From Oscillospiraceae bacterium (GTDB lineage Bacteria; Bacillota; Clostridia; Oscillospirales; Acutalibacteraceae), in the NCBI GenBank assembly GCA_019417045.1, contig DXWE01000068.1, positions 1 to 8,105 of the forward strand: a stretch of DNA of 8,105 nt. Direction: 5' to 3'. Positions 1-6,759 of this stretch are shown in pieces. The position numbers and the translations under genes were made by a program. The notes beneath the pieces were generated by a model, which was not told the DNA's origin, made no database searches, and worked only from the letters and a program-made list of their open reading frames with translations. Within the stretch, counting starts at the first letter, position 1; every line of letters begins with the position of its first letter.

Positions 1-1
1 C

Positions 2-295
2 GACATCCGTCTGATCTCACCGGTCATCATCGAGCCGATCCAGCACCTGAAGGTGGATCATCTCGGCAACCGCAATCCGCGGCTGCACACGGACGAGGTG
101 CTGATCGCGCTGTCCATCTGCGCCGCCACCAACCCCACCGCGGAGCTCGCGATGGAACAGCTGCAAAAGCTGCGCGGGTGCGAGGCGCACTCCTCGGTGA
201 TCCTCTCCGCGGTGGACAGCAAGGTGTTCCGCCGGCTCGGCATCAACGTCACCTGCGAGCCGCAGTACCAGACGCCGAAGCTCTATCACGGCTGA
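2..295 (+). CDS. UPF0371 (DUF1846) family protein, C-terminal part
   Basis: Only the last 97 codons are inside the window; the reading frame is already open at base 2 and stops at TGA 293-295. The visible part matches the conserved C-terminus of the UPF0371/DUF1846 family: a NPRLHTDEVLIALSI segment, then ATNPTAELAMEQL, then GCEAHSSVIL, and the ending TCEPQYQTPKLYH. Family members are soluble proteins of roughly 500 residues, widespread in Firmicutes and Actinobacteria. Structures exist but no biochemical role is established, so none is assigned here. No signal peptide or membrane segment is visible in this portion. The gene is followed within 20 bases by its own terminator, so it is the last gene of its transcript and is not co-transcribed with the dockerin protein downstream. 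Family assignment is by recognition of the conserved tail and is fairly certain. Confidence 0.9.
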   Translation, partial: DIRLISPVIIEPIQHLKVDHLGNRNPRLHTDEVLIALSICAATNPTAELAMEQLQKLRGCEAHSSVILSAVDSKVFRRLGINVTCEPQYQTPKLYHG

Positions 296-303
296 ACAGG
301 CAG

Positions 304-341
304 AAAAGCAGGCCCCGGCGCTTGAAGCGCCGGGGCCTTTT
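304..341 (+). terminator. Rho-independent terminator of the UPF0371 gene
   Basis: A perfect 12-bp GC-rich stem pairs 311-322 (GGCCCCGGCGCT) with 326-337 (AGCGCCGGGGCC) around a TGA loop, followed directly by TTTT at 338-341. An AAAA run at 304-307 precedes it and can partly pair with the T run. It starts 16 bases after the stop codon of the UPF0371 gene, the expected place for that gene's transcription end. Confidence 0.92.
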
Positions 342-580
342 GAGCCCGTGTTTATTTCCAGGGGCAGGTGATCCCCTGGTTCACCAGAACGTGTACATCC
401 CCTGCTGGCACATTCCCTTTGACAAAATCCCACAAATGCGAGCAGTTCGTCAGAGACTGAAAACTTCGTGCTCCCTTCCACGACGATCCCGCTGTCCCAA
501 ATTCCAGCGGGAAACGGGTCCTATATGGATTCCCATTTCCCCGAAGGCCAAACTGGATTCCAAACCAGTTTTTTTATTTT
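342..580 (+). ncRNA. Candidate structured RNA or leader of unknown type
   Basis: This stretch has no convincing gene on either strand but several hairpins. (a) CCAGGGG 358-364 pairs with CCCCTGG 373-379. (b) GAGCA 440-444 pairs with TGCTC 469-473, enclosing GTT/AAC (445-447 with 462-464) and CAG/CTG (451-453 with 457-459). (c) TCCCGCTG 487-494 pairs with CAGCGGGA 505-512. (d) A terminator-like hairpin lies at 550-571. In the first part, CAGGGG 359-364 can instead pair with CCCCTG 399-404 while CTGG 376-379 pairs with CCAG 384-387, so two exclusive folds are possible. I do not recognise a riboswitch, T-box, 6S, SRP or tmRNA signature, and no convincing promoter was found just before it. It may be a small RNA, a conditional leader, or simply decayed spacer. 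Confidence 0.35.
550..580 (+). terminator. Second terminator-like hairpin, not next to any gene end
   Basis: AAACTGG (550-556) pairs with CCAGTTT (565-571) around an 8-base loop. The T run continues past the stem to 575 and is followed by A and TTTT. The shape is that of an intrinsic terminator on the + strand, though the stem is short and only moderately GC-rich. It lies 208 bases beyond the strong terminator of the UPF0371 gene and about 165 bases before the next start codon. It would therefore end a separate short transcript, act as a backup, or work as an attenuator if a promoter lies upstream. Confidence 0.55.
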
Positions 581-665
581 TATGAAAATCAAAATTTTTA
601 TCTATTTTTTTATTTTCTTTGACTATAAAATTGCAAAATTTATCTTCTGTATTTAACAATTGCAA
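571..665. promoter_or_regulatory. AT-rich block upstream of the dockerin gene promoter
   Basis: Only 14 of these 95 bases are G or C, in a window that is otherwise GC-rich. The + strand has runs of T (570s, 605-618) and A tracts. The octamer AATTGCAA occurs twice, at 629-636 and 658-665, 29 bases apart. Its core TTGCAA is self-complementary, and the second copy overlaps the proposed -35 box. A weaker alternative promoter, TTGACT 619-624 with TATCTT 641-646 at 16-bp spacing, also lies here. The block plausibly serves as an UP-element-like region and regulator binding area; no known operator was recognised. Confidence 0.45.
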
Positions 666-689
666 TCAAAACAGGGGCTGTTGTATAAT
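660..689 (+). promoter_or_regulatory. Sigma-70/SigA-type promoter of the dockerin esterase gene
   Basis: A perfect -10 box TATAAT lies at 684-689, with TTGCAA at 660-665 as the -35 box (4 of 6 matches) and an 18-base spacer. Transcription would begin near 695-698, giving a 5' untranslated region of about 50 bases before the ATG at 745. A perfect 10-base palindrome, ACGGATCCGT at 703-712, sits just inside this transcript and could be an operator; that is speculative. Confidence 0.65.
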
Positions 690-728
690 AGGGCTTGTAA
701 AAACGGATCCGTCATTACCAACTGCTTT

Positions 729-737
729 AGGAAAGGG
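729..737 (+). promoter_or_regulatory. Ribosome binding site fixing the start at 745
   Basis: AGGAAAGGG ends 7 bases before the ATG at 745-747. The same frame can be read upstream from a TTG at 619, but that codon has no Shine-Dalgarno sequence and lies before the likely transcription start. Translation from 745 also gives a proper signal peptide at the very N-terminus. Confidence 0.8.
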
Positions 738-744
738 AAACTGT

Positions 745-3700
745 ATGAAGACTACTAGGATTATGCTCAAACGGCTGTTGGGAGTTCTCCTGGCGGCCGC
801 CATCTGCTGTACCGCCCTCCCTGCGATGGTCTTTGCGGCCGCCACGGAGACGGAGATTCCGGAGGAATACACCGAAATCGCCCGGGCGGGCTGGGAGATT
901 GGCCAGGCGACCGGTTTTAAAGCCGGCAGCGATTTTACAGACGGCACGCTGACCTATTCCACCGCCTATAACGGCAAGGTGGTCACCCAGAGCACCTACG
1001 CACAGTATGAGGGGCTGACGGGCGACTACGTCGGCTATCTCGGCGCGTATGGGTTCCTCGGCGTCAAGTTCCAGCCCGGGACCTTCCAGCCGAATACCAC
1101 CTATTATGTCTCCGGCATTGCCGCGTTCCAGCAGGGGTCGACCCCCACAGAGGTCACCTTCTCGATGGAGTGGCAGCAGGGGACGTGGGGTGTCAACCTC
1201 GACCCCGGTACCAGCACCGGGCCGGAGACGGTCGCGAGTATTTTGAAAGAGAGCTACCCGGTGGGCTCCAACCGGATTGTCACCAGCTTTGTGACGCCGG
1301 ATGTCTCTCAGGAAGAGCTGGATGCGATGTGGATCTGCTTCAGGCTGCCGGAGAACAACTACCGGATCCTGCTTGACGACTTCGTGTTTTACGGGGCGGA
1401 CGACGTGGTGCGCACCTATGCGCAGTTGCAGGAGCTGATCGCGCAGGCGGGGGATTTCTCCGAACGCGAAGACTACAGCGAGGAGGACTGGTCCGCCTTC
1501 ACAGAGGCGCTGGCCACCGCCAAGGGTCTGACCGAGAGCAGCCCGGCCGGGGAGATCGACGCGGCCTATACCGCTCTGGAAGCAGCCATCCGCACGCTGC
1601 AGGAATATCCGGTACCGTCGGATTCCATCATCCCCGATAACTACCATCCTGTTGCCGATTTCGGCTGGGAAGTCGGCACCACCACCGATTTCCGGGAGGG
1701 GTGTGATTACACCGACGGCGAGGTGATCTATTCGACCGGCTACAACGGCAAGATCGCTGCCGCGAGCGATTATGCGGCGTATGAGGTGGCGGGCGACTAT
1801 GTCGGCTATCTCGGTGCGTGGGGAATGCTCGGCGTCAAGCTGCCGGCCGGTACCCTGGAGCCGAACACCACCTATTATATGTCCGGGTATGTCAATTTCC
1901 AGAAAGCCTATAATTTCGACTCCGTGCCGCTGGAAATCGTGTGGCAGAAGGGTGTTTTCGGCACCAATCTCGACACCTCCACCAACGACGAGGTGGAGAA
2001 CGTCGCCACGATCTTTACCGGCAGCTACCCGGAAGGCGCCAACTATGTGGAGATCAGCTTTGTGACACCCGATGTGTCGCAGGAGGAGCTGGACGGCATG
2101 TGGCTGCGGTTCCGGCTGGGGCAATATAACTACCGGATCCTGCTCGACAGCTTCACGATCTACGGCGCCTCCTCCTTTACCTATGAGGATCTGCAAAGCC
2201 TGATGTATATGGGAGAGGCGATGGAGTACCGCCCGGACTATAAGGCGGATGACTGGGAGGCCCTGACGCTGGCTCTGTCGGCCGCCCGGGAGCTGACCGC
2301 AGAGAGCGACGCGGCGGACATCAAGGCGGCTTTCCTCACGCTGCAGGCGGCGCTGCTCACGTTGCAGGCCTATCCTCCCGCCACGGGGCTGTACCGGTAT
2401 GAGGCGGAGGACATGCAGCTCAATCATGTCCGTTTCCCCACCACCGGTGGAGTGGATGCGGGCGAGGCCATCGGCGTGTACTGGCAATTTGACGACGGGT
2501 TCCGGCCGGAGTTGACCGACGATTCGTTCGGCCGGCTGATCCTGAACGCTCCCGAAGCGGGCGAATACACGATCGAGGTCGGTTACTACGCAGCGGAGTA
2601 CCCGATGCGGGTATACGTCAACGGGGAGTTGCAGGTGGATGTGACGCTGCCCTCCAACAGCTGGTCGGGCGGCACACAGCAGATGACGGTTACGCTGGAG
2701 GAAGGCGACAACGTGCTGCTGTTCTGCGTCTCCCGCTGGGGCTGCTTTGATTATGTCAACCTGCCCTATGCCCTGCAGGTGGTCGAGACCGAAACCACCG
2801 TGCCCGACACCTACCATGCGGCGGATGCGCTGCTCCAGTCCACCCGGCTGCTGCCGGTGGAGTCCCTGTTCGATCCGGCGGCGCAGCTGTATACCGACGT
2901 GTTGCAGTACGACAGCAGCGACGGGTATATCGGCAAGGCGACCTTTACGGTGGATGCCACGCTCGGGGATTCGGTCACACTGCACTACTATGTGACCCAG
3001 TACGCGGACGACGGGTCGGCCACCCTCGCAGTCTCGGTCAACGGCGGCGCGGCGTTCCAGATTGACCTGTCCGGCACCAAGACGGGCACCGAGCTCACCT
3101 ACACGATCGATGCGAATACCCTGGCCGCGAACGGCCTGGTCGACGGGGAGAACACCATCGCGTTCTCCAAACCGGACACCGACGATCAGGAGGGGCTCTA
3201 TTCCCTCACTGTACAGGAGGATCCGGACTATGTGGAGGTACAGTACATGACGCAGACAGGCGTGGAATTGCAGGATGAGATCGTCTATCGCGGCCGTACA
3301 ATGGTTGCGGATGAGACGTCGGTTGCCATCGACTGGAGCGGCAGCGGGTTTGAGTTCAATTTCCACGGCGAGGGCGCGATCTTCGCCAACATCACCACCG
3401 AGGGCGGCGCGCGGTTCGCGGTATATGTGGACGGCGAGAAGTCCATGAAATACCTGGTGGACGGCTCCAACCGCGTGCTGCTCGCCTCCGGGCTGGAGAG
3501 GGGCGACCACACCATCTCGGTGCTCAAGACCACCGAGGCGCGCGGCTCGCTGGCTCAGCTCGACTCCCTCACCTTCAACGAGGGCTCGGTGCTCACCAAA
3601 ACCGCCAAAAAGGATTACAACTTCTTTGTGCTCGGCGGGTCCGCCAGCTGCGGCAACCAGATTTTTACAGACGGGACGGAGGACGCCTCCTACTCGTATA

Positions 3701-4974
3701 TCGTCAACCTCGCAAATGCCTATAACGCCGACTGGCACACCGTGGCGGTCTCCGGGCGCGGCCTGATCCAGGGCTACAACTCCGAGGACGGCTGGGCCGG
3801 CAGCACGGAAAAGCAGCTGCGCGACCTGTATGAGTACACCTCCTTCTTCCGTGACGAGACGGTCAAATGGGACCACACGAGCTATGTGCCCGACGTGATC
3901 ATCGTCAACGCCGGCGGCAACGACCTCGGGGAAGCGATCATGGAGACCACCGGGCTCGGGGTCGAGGATTACATGAAGGCGATGCAGGAGTTCTCCCTGT
4001 ATCTGAGGGAGCAGTATCCGGACGCGCTCATCATGTGGTTCTATGGTGTGTATATCAACCGCGCGTATGAGGCGGAGTACCGCGCGGCGGTGGAGGAGCT
4101 GAACGACGAGAACATCCGGCTCGTCTATACCCCGCAGATGAACAGCGGTGCGGCCAACCACCCCGACGTGAAGGAGCACATGTATCTCGCGCAGATCTTC
4201 TCCGAGCAGATGGCGCCCTTCCTGGGAGTCGAGAACCCGCTGGATCTCTATATCGAGCCGGAGGTCCCGGCAGATAACGAGGGCGGCTATCTCGAAGAGC
4301 TCGACACCCCGCTGCCCGGTGTGGCGGAAGGCTCCACCCGGTACGAGGGCGAGGACGGCGTGATCACCGGCTCCTCCAAGGTCGGCGGGATCGAGACCGG
4401 CGAGTTCTTCTCCGGCGGCAAGGCGGCCGGCGGCTTTGACCAGGCCACGGTCACTACACTGGAGGAGGTGGATTTTGCGGCGGGCAATATCCCGAACGTG
4501 AAGTTCACCGTGCACTCCGACTACGCCGGCGAGACCACGATGACCATCGGCTTCAACGGCAGCGACCCGGGGGTCGCCTATATCGTGGAGGTCAACGGGG
4601 TCAAGCAGCTGGTGGTGCAGCCGGATGTGACCGGCGCCAAATGGAACCAGATGGGCTGGGTGAAGTGCACCGTGACCCTGCAGGCGGGCGAGAACGTGAT
4701 CTATGTCTCCTGCCCGGTCTCCAAGACCCAGCAGACCACCGGCTCCTGGCGGAATATCGACTTCATCGAGCTGGTGGACATCACGGCCGAAACGGCCCTC
4801 GGTGATGTCAACGGCGACGGGAAGATCAACAGCAGCGACGCGCGGATGGTGCTGCAGGCCACCGTCGAGTTCGTGGAGCTGACGCCCGAACAGGAGACGC
4901 GCGCGGATGTGAACACCGACGGCACGATCGACAGCCGCGACGCCCGCTGGATCCTCCAAAGAACCGTCGAATAA
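745..4974 (+). CDS. Secreted dockerin-bearing CE2-like SGNH esterase with CBM-like and FIVAR-like modules
   Basis: This is a 1409-residue exported protein, probably an acetyl esterase acting on plant polysaccharides while docked to a cohesin scaffold. Order: signal peptide 1-31 (Lys/Arg start, hydrophobic core, VFA before the cut); tandem unit 1 (38-288) and unit 2 (296-543), each a CBM-like beta-sandwich ending in YRILLD plus a FIVAR-like helical segment (225-287, 480-542); CBM6/35-like module starting YRYEAED (550-685); unassigned beta-sandwich (686-825); CE2-type N-terminal jelly roll (829-952); SGNH hydrolase (953-1163); CBM6/35-like module starting RYEGED (1199-1348); type I dockerin (1352-1409). 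Catalytic candidates are Ser966 in GGSASCG, Gly1004, Asn1059 in GGND and His1139 in NHPD. The usual GDS Asp is Gly965, and no Asp lies two or three residues before the His, so a Ser-His dyad is inferred. Dockerin calcium ligands are Asp1354, Asn1356, Asp1358, Asn1362, Asp1365 and Asp1388, Asn1390, Asp1392, Asp1396, Asp1399. It is monocistronic. Secretion and dockerin are near certain; the substrate is inferred. Confidence 0.88.
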   Translation: MKTTRIMLKRLLGVLLAAAICCTALPAMVFAAATETEIPEEYTEIARAGWEIGQATGFKAGSDFTDGTLTYSTAYNGKVVTQSTYAQYEGLTGDYVGYLGAYGFLGVKFQPGTFQPNTTYYVSGIAAFQQGSTPTEVTFSMEWQQGTWGVNLDPGTSTGPETVASILKESYPVGSNRIVTSFVTPDVSQEELDAMWICFRLPENNYRILLDDFVFYGADDVVRTYAQLQELIAQAGDFSEREDYSEEDWSAFTEALATAKGLTESSPAGEIDAAYTALEAAIRTLQEYPVPSDSIIPDNYHPVADFGWEVGTTTDFREGCDYTDGEVIYSTGYNGKIAAASDYAAYEVAGDYVGYLGAWGMLGVKLPAGTLEPNTTYYMSGYVNFQKAYNFDSVPLEIVWQKGVFGTNLDTSTNDEVENVATIFTGSYPEGANYVEISFVTPDVSQEELDGMWLRFRLGQYNYRILLDSFTIYGASSFTYEDLQSLMYMGEAMEYRPDYKADDWEALTLALSAARELTAESDAADIKAAFLTLQAALLTLQAYPPATGLYRYEAEDMQLNHVRFPTTGGVDAGEAIGVYWQFDDGFRPELTDDSFGRLILNAPEAGEYTIEVGYYAAEYPMRVYVNGELQVDVTLPSNSWSGGTQQMTVTLEEGDNVLLFCVSRWGCFDYVNLPYALQVVETETTVPDTYHAADALLQSTRLLPVESLFDPAAQLYTDVLQYDSSDGYIGKATFTVDATLGDSVTLHYYVTQYADDGSATLAVSVNGGAAFQIDLSGTKTGTELTYTIDANTLAANGLVDGENTIAFSKPDTDDQEGLYSLTVQEDPDYVEVQYMTQTGVELQDEIVYRGRTMVADETSVAIDWSGSGFEFNFHGEGAIFANITTEGGARFAVYVDGEKSMKYLVDGSNRVLLASGLERGDHTISVLKTTEARGSLAQLDSLTFNEGSVLTKTAKKDYNFFVLGGSASCGNQIFTDGTEDASYSYIVNLANAYNADWHTVAVSGRGLIQGYNSEDGWAGSTEKQLRDLYEYTSFFRDETVKWDHTSYVPDVIIVNAGGNDLGEAIMETTGLGVEDYMKAMQEFSLYLREQYPDALIMWFYGVYINRAYEAEYRAAVEELNDENIRLVYTPQMNSGAANHPDVKEHMYLAQIFSEQMAPFLGVENPLDLYIEPEVPADNEGGYLEELDTPLPGVAEGSTRYEGEDGVITGSSKVGGIETGEFFSGGKAAGGFDQATVTTLEEVDFAAGNIPNVKFTVHSDYAGETTMTIGFNGSDPGVAYIVEVNGVKQLVVQPDVTGAKWNQMGWVKCTVTLQAGENVIYVSCPVSKTQQTTGSWRNIDFIELVDITAETALGDVNGDGKINSSDARMVLQATVEFVELTPEQETRADVNTDGTIDSRDARWILQRTVE
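856..2373 (+). repeat. Internal tandem duplication of a ~250-residue CBM-like + FIVAR-like unit
   Basis: Two consecutive in-frame copies cover residues 38-288 and 296-543 of the dockerin protein, offset by 258 residues at the start and 255 at the end. They share matching landmarks: GWE(I/V)G, GDYVGYLGA, NTTYY(V/M)SG, the identical stretch SFVTPDVSQEELD, then MW..FRL and NYRILLD, and a helical segment ending LQ.YP. The identical stretch also stays similar at DNA level, while the rest has diverged clearly, so the duplication is old rather than recent. Confidence 0.9.
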
Positions 4975-4996
4975 GCTCTCTGTCTTCTTCATACAG

Positions 4997-5028
4997 CGGC
5001 CCGCGGGGAAATTCCCCGCGGGCCGTTT
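4997..5028 (+). terminator. Strong terminator hairpin between convergent genes
   Basis: CGGCCCGCGGGG (4997-5008) pairs perfectly with CCCCGCGGGCCG (5014-5025) around an AAATT loop, and the stem can extend by two A-T pairs. On the + strand it is followed by TTT at 5026-5028, 22 bases after the dockerin gene's stop. On the - strand it follows the enzyme I stop by about 20 bases but lacks a clear T run. It is therefore best supported for the + strand gene and only possibly shared by both. Confidence 0.8.
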
Positions 5029-5044
5029 CCTGTCCTGTGCCGGA

Positions 5045-6748
5045 TCAGCGCTCTTCTCTCTTCAGACAGGCGCACACCTCTTCGGCTGTCTGAAGCCGCA
5101 GCGCCTGTGCCGTCACCGCATCCGCCTCCTGTTTCGACCACATCGACAGCGAGCGACGGGTCTCGAGTACGGCGGCGGGCGTGACGCTGAATTCCCGCAG
5201 CCCGAAGGATAAGAGCAGCGGCGTCAGCAGCGGGTCGGCCGCCGCCTCACCGCACATGCCCACCGGGATTCCCGCTGACTCCGCAGCCTGTATCACCCGG
5301 CGGATGGCGCGCAGCACCGCCGGGTCATAGGGCGAGTAGAGGTATTCCACCCGCGCGTTGCCCCGGTCGACCGCGAGCATATACTGGATCAGATCGTTGG
5401 TGCCGATGCTGAAAAATGCGGCCTCTTTGGCGAGCAGGTCCGCTGTCTCCGCGGCTGCCGGGGTCTCGATCATCACGCCGATGGGAACCTCTCGTTTGCA
5501 GGGGATCCCCTCCTGCTCCAGCTCGGCGGCACAGGTATTCACCAGCGCTTTCACCGCCCTCAGTTCCCAGATGGCTGTCACGAGCGGTATCAGAATGCGC
5601 ACGTCCCCCTCCACCGCGGCGCGCAGAAGGGCGCGCAGCTGGGTTTTGAACAGCTCCGTGTGGCCGAGGCAGTACCGCACCGCGCGGAATCCCAGAAAGG
5701 GATTCTGCTCTGCTTGCAGGTTCAGATAGGGGATGTCCTTATCCCCGCCGACATCCAGCGTGCGGATGATGACCGGCCGCCCCTTCATCCCGACCGCCAC
5801 CGCCCGGTATGCCTCCAGCTGTTCTTCCTCCGAGGGAGCGGCGGGCCGATCCATGAACAGGAACTCGGTGCGCAGCAGCCCGATCCCCTCGCCGTCGTTC
5901 TCGAGCACGTCCGCTATGTCGTTTGGCCGGCCGATATTACAAAACAGTTCCTTCTCCGCGCCGTCTGCCGTCCGGGTCTTTTGGCCGCGATAACGCCGCA
6001 GTTCCTCCCTGCGGCGCAGGTCGGCCTCTCGCAAGGCGGTGTAGCGCCGCAGCGCCTCCCCGTCCGGGGATCCCACTACCTCTCCCTTTGCGCCGTCCAC
6101 CACCACCGTGTCCCCCTCCCGCAGGGCGCAGAGCGCCCCCGAGACACTGAGCACCGCCGGGATACCCAACGCGCGGGCGAGGATGGCGGAATGGGAGGTT
6201 TTCCCGCCGGTTTCGGTGACGATTCCCACGACATGCTCCCGGTCGATGCCGGCCGTCATGGAGGGGGTGAGATCCTCCGCCACCACCACACTCCCCGCCG
6301 GCAAAGCGGTCAGATCGGCCTTTGGCGCACCGAGCAGCTCGCGCAGCATCCGGGTGCGGATATCCCGCACGTCGGCTGCCCGCTGGCGGGTCAGCTCGTC
6401 CCCGGCGCTGCGGAACATCTCCTCATAGACGCCGCACACCTCTTCGAGCGCGGCCTCGGCGCAGGTCCCCGACCCGATCCTCTCCCGGATCTCGGCGAGC
6501 AGGACCGGGTCTGCCATCATCTGCATCTGGCCGCGGAGAATATTCGCCTCTTTCTCCCCGGCGGTGCGTGCCACCCGCTCTGCCATCTGCCGCGTGCGCT
6601 CGCCAAACGCCTCCGCCGCCCGGTCAAACCGGCCGCGTTCCGCCTGTGGGTCCGCCACCGGGTGCGGGGTATAGTGCGGCGGCTCGTCCGAAAGCAGCAC
6701 GGCCCGGCCGATCCCGATACCGGCGGAGCCGGCAATCCCACTCAGCAT
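5045..6748 (-). CDS. ptsI: Phosphoenolpyruvate-protein phosphotransferase, PTS enzyme I
   Basis: This is cytoplasmic enzyme I of the PTS: it autophosphorylates from PEP and passes the phosphate to HPr. It has 567 residues, the usual family length. The N-terminal HPr-binding/phosphohistidine part starts with the typical GIAGSAGIGIG and holds the active-site His186 in GGKTSHSAILAR. The C-terminal PEP-binding barrel shows LLRTEFLFM (Arg293, Glu295), IIRTLDVGGDK (Arg329), the metal site around Glu428 in GVMIETPAA, and SIGTNDLIQY (Asn451, Asp452). It also has the general acid Cys499 in GMCGEAA. All expected key residues are present, so an active enzyme is inferred. It is the last gene of the operon, starting 11 bases after the HPr stop. 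A G-rich Shine-Dalgarno sequence (GGGGGGAG on the - strand, 6753-6760) overlaps the end of the HPr gene, suggesting coupled translation. Confidence 0.97.
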   Translation of the reverse strand: MLSGIAGSAGIGIGRAVLLSDEPPHYTPHPVADPQAERGRFDRAAEAFGERTRQMAERVARTAGEKEANILRGQMQMMADPVLLAEIRERIGSGTCAEAALEEVCGVYEEMFRSAGDELTRQRAADVRDIRTRMLRELLGAPKADLTALPAGSVVVAEDLTPSMTAGIDREHVVGIVTETGGKTSHSAILARALGIPAVLSVSGALCALREGDTVVVDGAKGEVVGSPDGEALRRYTALREADLRRREELRRYRGQKTRTADGAEKELFCNIGRPNDIADVLENDGEGIGLLRTEFLFMDRPAAPSEEEQLEAYRAVAVGMKGRPVIIRTLDVGGDKDIPYLNLQAEQNPFLGFRAVRYCLGHTELFKTQLRALLRAAVEGDVRILIPLVTAIWELRAVKALVNTCAAELEQEGIPCKREVPIGVMIETPAAAETADLLAKEAAFFSIGTNDLIQYMLAVDRGNARVEYLYSPYDPAVLRAIRRVIQAAESAGIPVGMCGEAAADPLLTPLLLSFGLREFSVTPAAVLETRRSLSMWSKQEADAVTAQALRLQTAEEVCACLKREER

Positions 6749-6759
6749 ACCGCTCCCCC

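Noticed and set aside
17..481. A 154-codon open frame on the - strand across the UPF0371 tail and spacer
   Set aside because: It runs through the strong terminator stem and opposite a well-recognised gene, and its translation shows no family resemblance.
178..585. A 135-codon + strand frame overlapping the UPF0371 end
   Set aside because: It starts inside the real gene in another frame, crosses the terminator and ends in the T-rich terminator-like hairpin region; no motif is visible.
695..712. A catabolite-responsive element (cre) near TTGTAAAAACGG
   Set aside because: The spacing between the TGTAA and CG parts is two bases too long for the CcpA consensus, and no better match was seen.
619..744. 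N-terminal extension of the dockerin protein from a TTG at 619
   Set aside because: It has no Shine-Dalgarno sequence, lies before the likely transcription start near 695-698, and would bury the signal peptide behind 42 residues.
802..813. Possible lipobox (AAIC, Cys21) in the signal peptide of the dockerin protein
   Set aside because: The residue before Cys is Ile, not Gly/Ala/Ser, and a better signal peptidase I site (VFA) follows at residues 29-31.
727..4992. A 1421-codon open frame on the - strand opposite the dockerin gene
   Set aside because: It is the exact-register mirror of the real gene and exists because TTA, CTA and TCA are not used there. Its translation has no recognisable domain, it is rich in His/Arg/Val without fold patterns, and its start has no ribosome binding site and abuts the 4997-5025 hairpin.
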